Assembly (NCBI GenBank): GCA_002281485.1
Contig: NCGF01000002.1
Span: 1 to 64,000, forward strand
Source of the DNA: Sphingomonas sp. 28-66-16
GTDB taxonomy: Bacteria; Pseudomonadota; Alphaproteobacteria; Sphingomonadales; Sphingomonadaceae
Reading direction: 5' to 3'
Length of the DNA: 64,000 bases
Below the pieces are notes generated by a model. It made no database searches. It saw only the letters and a list, made by a program, of their open reading frames with translations, and was not told where the DNA came from. Both the position numbers and the translations under genes were made by a program. Shown here in pieces: positions 62,025-64,000 of this stretch; the first letter of the stretch is position 1; every line of letters starts with the position of its first letter.

Positions 62025-62824
62025 CAGGATTGATGACCGGAAAACGCGGTTTGATCATGGGGCTCGCCAATGATCGTTCGCTGGCATGGGGGATTGCGAA
62101 AAAGCTGAGCGAGGCGGGGGCCGAGCTGGCCTTCAGCTATCAGGGCGAGGCGATGGAAAAGCGCGTGCGCCCACTCGCCGAGCAACTCGGCGTCGCCCGC
62201 CTGTTCAATTGCGACGTGTCGGACATGGCGGCGCTCGACACGACCTTTGCCGAATTGGCCAAGCAGTGGCCGACGATCGATTTCGTCGTCCACGCGATCG
62301 GCTTTTCCGACAAGAACGAGTTGCGCGGCGGCTATGTCGACACCAGCCTCGACAATTTCCTGATGACGATGAACATCAGCGTCTATTCGTTCGTGGCGGT
62401 GGCAAAGCGCGCCAGCGCGATGATGCCGAACGGCGGCGCGCTGCTGACGCTCAGCTATTATGGCGCCGAAAAGGTCATTCCGCATTACAACGTGATGGGC
62501 GTGGCCAAGGCGGCGCTGGAAACCAGCGTGCAGTATCTGAGCGTCGATCTGGGCCGCCTCAATATCCGCGTCAACGCGATCTCGGCGGGGCCGATCAAGA
62601 CGCTGGCGGCCAGCGGCATCGGCGATTTCCGCCTGATCCTGAAGTGGAACGAATATAACTCGCCACTGAAGCGCAACGTGACGATCGAGGACGTCGGCGG
62701 CTCGGCGCTCTACCTGCTCAGCGATCTGGCGAGCGGGGTGACGGGGGAGACGCACCATGTCGACGCGGGCTATAACGTCATCGGCATGAAGGCGGAGGAT
62801 GCGCCGGATATCACGCTGGCATGA
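62021..62824 (+). CDS. fabI: enoyl-[acyl-carrier-protein] reductase
   Basis: FabI performs the last reduction of fatty-acid elongation with NADH. The 267-residue enzyme has [18 protein letters not shown] at the cofactor site and the catalytic Tyr146, Tyr156 and Lys163 in [20 protein letters not shown]; the numbering equals that of E. coli FabI when the GTG is counted as residue 1. [13 protein letters not shown] follows. It overlaps the YihY gene upstream and aroC downstream (ATGA), so lipid and aromatic amino-acid genes share a transcript. Confidence 0.97.
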   Translation: MTGLMTGKRGLIMGLANDRSLAWGIAKKLSEAGAELAFSYQGEAMEKRVRPLAEQLGVARLFNCDVSDMAALDTTFAELAKQWPTIDFVVHAIGFSDKNELRGGYVDTSLDNFLMTMNISVYSFVAVAKRASAMMPNGGALLTLSYYGAEKVIPHYNVMGVAKAALETSVQYLSVDLGRLNIRVNAISAGPIKTLAASGIGDFRLILKWNEYNSPLKRNVTIEDVGGSALYLLSDLASGVTGETHHVDAGYNVIGMKAEDAPDITLA

Positions 62825-63888
62825 GCCACAACAGCTTCGGCCATCTGTTTCGCTTCACCACCTGGGGGGAGAGTCACGGCCCCGCCATCGGCGCGGTCGT
62901 CGATGGCTGCCCGCCAGGGCTGGCGCTAAGCGAGGCGGATATCCAGCCTTTCCTCGACAAGCGCCGCCCGGGCACGTCCCGCTTCACGACGCAGCGGCAG
63001 GAGCCGGATGCGGTCCGCATCCTCTCCGGCGTATTTGAAGGCAAGACGACCGGTACACCGATCAGCCTGATGATCGAGAATGTCGACCAGCGATCGAAGG
63101 ATTATTCAGCCGTCGCCAAGGCCTATCGACCCGGCCATGCCGATTATGCCTATGACGCCAAATATGGTTTCCGCGATTATCGCGGCGGTGGGCGATCGTC
63201 CGCGCGCGAGACGGCGTCGCGGGTCGCGGCGGGTGCGGTTGCGCGGCTGGTGATCCCCGAGGTGCGGATCACTGCCTGGGTCGAGGCGATCGGCGGAGAC
63301 GCGATCGACCCTGCCAATTTCGACGCCACCGAGATCGACCGTAATCCGTTCTTCTGCCCCGATGCCGCCGCCGCCGCGCGTTGGGAAATGCTGGTTGACG
63401 CGGCGCGCAGGGCCGGCTCTTCGCTCGGTGCGGTGATTGCGTGCGAGGCGGTGGGCGTGCCGGCGGGCTGGGGGGCACCGCTCTACGCCAAGCTCGACGC
63501 CGATTTGGCGAGCGCGTGCATGAGCATCAACGCGGTCAAGGGCGTCGAAATCGGCGACGGCTTTGGCGCGGCGGCATTGCGCGGTGAGGACAATGCCGAT
63601 GCGATGCGCCCCGGCGACGATGGCCCGTTGTTCCTGGCCAACCATGCAGGCGGCATCGCCGGTGGTATTTCGACCGGCCAACCGGTCCGGCTACGCGTCG
63701 CGTTCAAGCCGACCAGTTCGATCCTGACCCCTGTCGAGACGGTCGACCGGGAGGGGAAGGCGACCGAGATCATGACCAAGGGCCGCCACGACCCCTGCGT
63801 CGGCATTCGCGGCGCGCCGGTCGTCGAGGCGATGGTCGCGCTGGTGCTCGCCGATCACAAGTTGCGGCATCGCGGCCAATGCGGTTGA
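62821..63888 (+). CDS. aroC: chorismate synthase
   Basis: AroC converts 5-enolpyruvylshikimate-3-phosphate to chorismate with reduced FMN. The 355-residue enzyme is complete: [18 protein letters not shown] near the N-terminus, the [12 protein letters not shown]-like block [20 protein letters not shown], and the closing [18 protein letters not shown]. It overlaps the fabI stop by ATGA. The remaining 112 bases of the window after it hold nothing I can identify. Confidence 0.97.
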   Translation: MSHNSFGHLFRFTTWGESHGPAIGAVVDGCPPGLALSEADIQPFLDKRRPGTSRFTTQRQEPDAVRILSGVFEGKTTGTPISLMIENVDQRSKDYSAVAKAYRPGHADYAYDAKYGFRDYRGGGRSSARETASRVAAGAVARLVIPEVRITAWVEAIGGDAIDPANFDATEIDRNPFFCPDAAAAARWEMLVDAARRAGSSLGAVIACEAVGVPAGWGAPLYAKLDADLASACMSINAVKGVEIGDGFGAAALRGEDNADAMRPGDDGPLFLANHAGGIAGGISTGQPVRLRVAFKPTSSILTPVETVDREGKATEIMTKGRHDPCVGIRGAPVVEAMVALVLADHKLRHRGQCG

Positions 63889-64000
63889 TCGCATTTCCGC
63901 CCCAGTAGCGCGCCGAACTGCCCGAGGGAAAGGACAAGCGCTGGCAGGGAGGGCTGAACCAACGCGCCGCCGTCTCGTTGGGTTTTCACAATTTGCCGCG

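Noticed and set aside
63889-64000. Possible partial gene at the right edge
   Set aside because: Short open stretches exist on both strands but no start, ribosome binding site or family pattern could be supported in 112 bases.

Overview
The window is high-GC DNA read from a member of the Sphingomonadaceae (Alphaproteobacteria). The evidence is the three sphingomonad-style TonB-dependent receptors, a SciP-type DUF1153 protein, an enolase-family D-mannonate dehydratase whose catalytic residues carry the same numbers as the Novosphingobium aromaticivorans enzyme, and the very high GC at third codon positions. No insertion sequence, phage gene, integrase or CRISPR array was seen. Most of the window is chromosomal core or stable accessory sequence with many ATGA, GTGA and TGATG gene overlaps.

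Layout. 1-2.8 kb: the end of rpsO with its terminator, then pnp behind a leader that can fold three perfect hairpins. 2.8-8.8 kb: a membrane protein, a DUF5694 protein, a dihaem cytochrome c peroxidase, an ABC1/UbiB-type kinase and a secreted EF-hand protein. 8.8-12.1 kb: a TonB receptor and a patatin-like lipoprotein. 12.2-25.9 kb: a catabolic island. A leftward set (TonB receptor, metallo-beta-lactamase-fold hydrolase, membrane protein, glutathione S-transferase) diverges from a LysR regulator followed by a rightward run: FAD monooxygenase, GlcG-like protein, amidohydrolase, VOC dioxygenase, alpha/beta hydrolase, cyclase, DenD-like dehydrogenase, FAH-family enzyme and cupin. This looks like uptake, hydroxylation, ring opening and hydrolysis of an unidentified aromatic or heteroaromatic compound.

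26.0-38.2 kb: a carbohydrate (probably uronic acid) locus with a Tat-exported sulfatase, D-mannonate dehydratase, GntR/FCD regulator, GH2 glycosidase, hexuronate-type MFS transporter, TonB receptor and type-B carboxylesterase. Three TGG-N5-CCA sites that fit the FadR-subfamily operator lie in front of manD/GntR, the GH2 gene and the TonB receptor, so the regulator probably ties the locus together. A tRNA-Ser(GGA) gene closes it.

38.4-49.4 kb: a cyclophilin-type isomerase, an Mla-like lipid transport operon (STAS-permease, ATPase, MCE protein, auxiliary lipoprotein), a HAD phosphatase, a DUF445 protein and an RND efflux pump with its adaptor. 49.5-56.5 kb: two convergent GlsB-type stress membrane proteins, sciP preceded by two tiny overlapping frames, mnmA, a serine hydrolase, a DCC-family protein, PhzF, a cation diffusion facilitator and pdxH. 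56.6-60.0 kb: a circularly permuted ATP-grasp/alpha-E fusion overlapping a transglutaminase gene, a widely conserved but biochemically obscure pair. 60.1-63.9 kb: a DnaJ-class protein, a YihY/BrkB membrane protein, fabI and aroC, packed closely.

Many gene starts were moved from the longest frame to the start supported by a Shine-Dalgarno sequence, signal peptide or family length; each case is explained in its entry.
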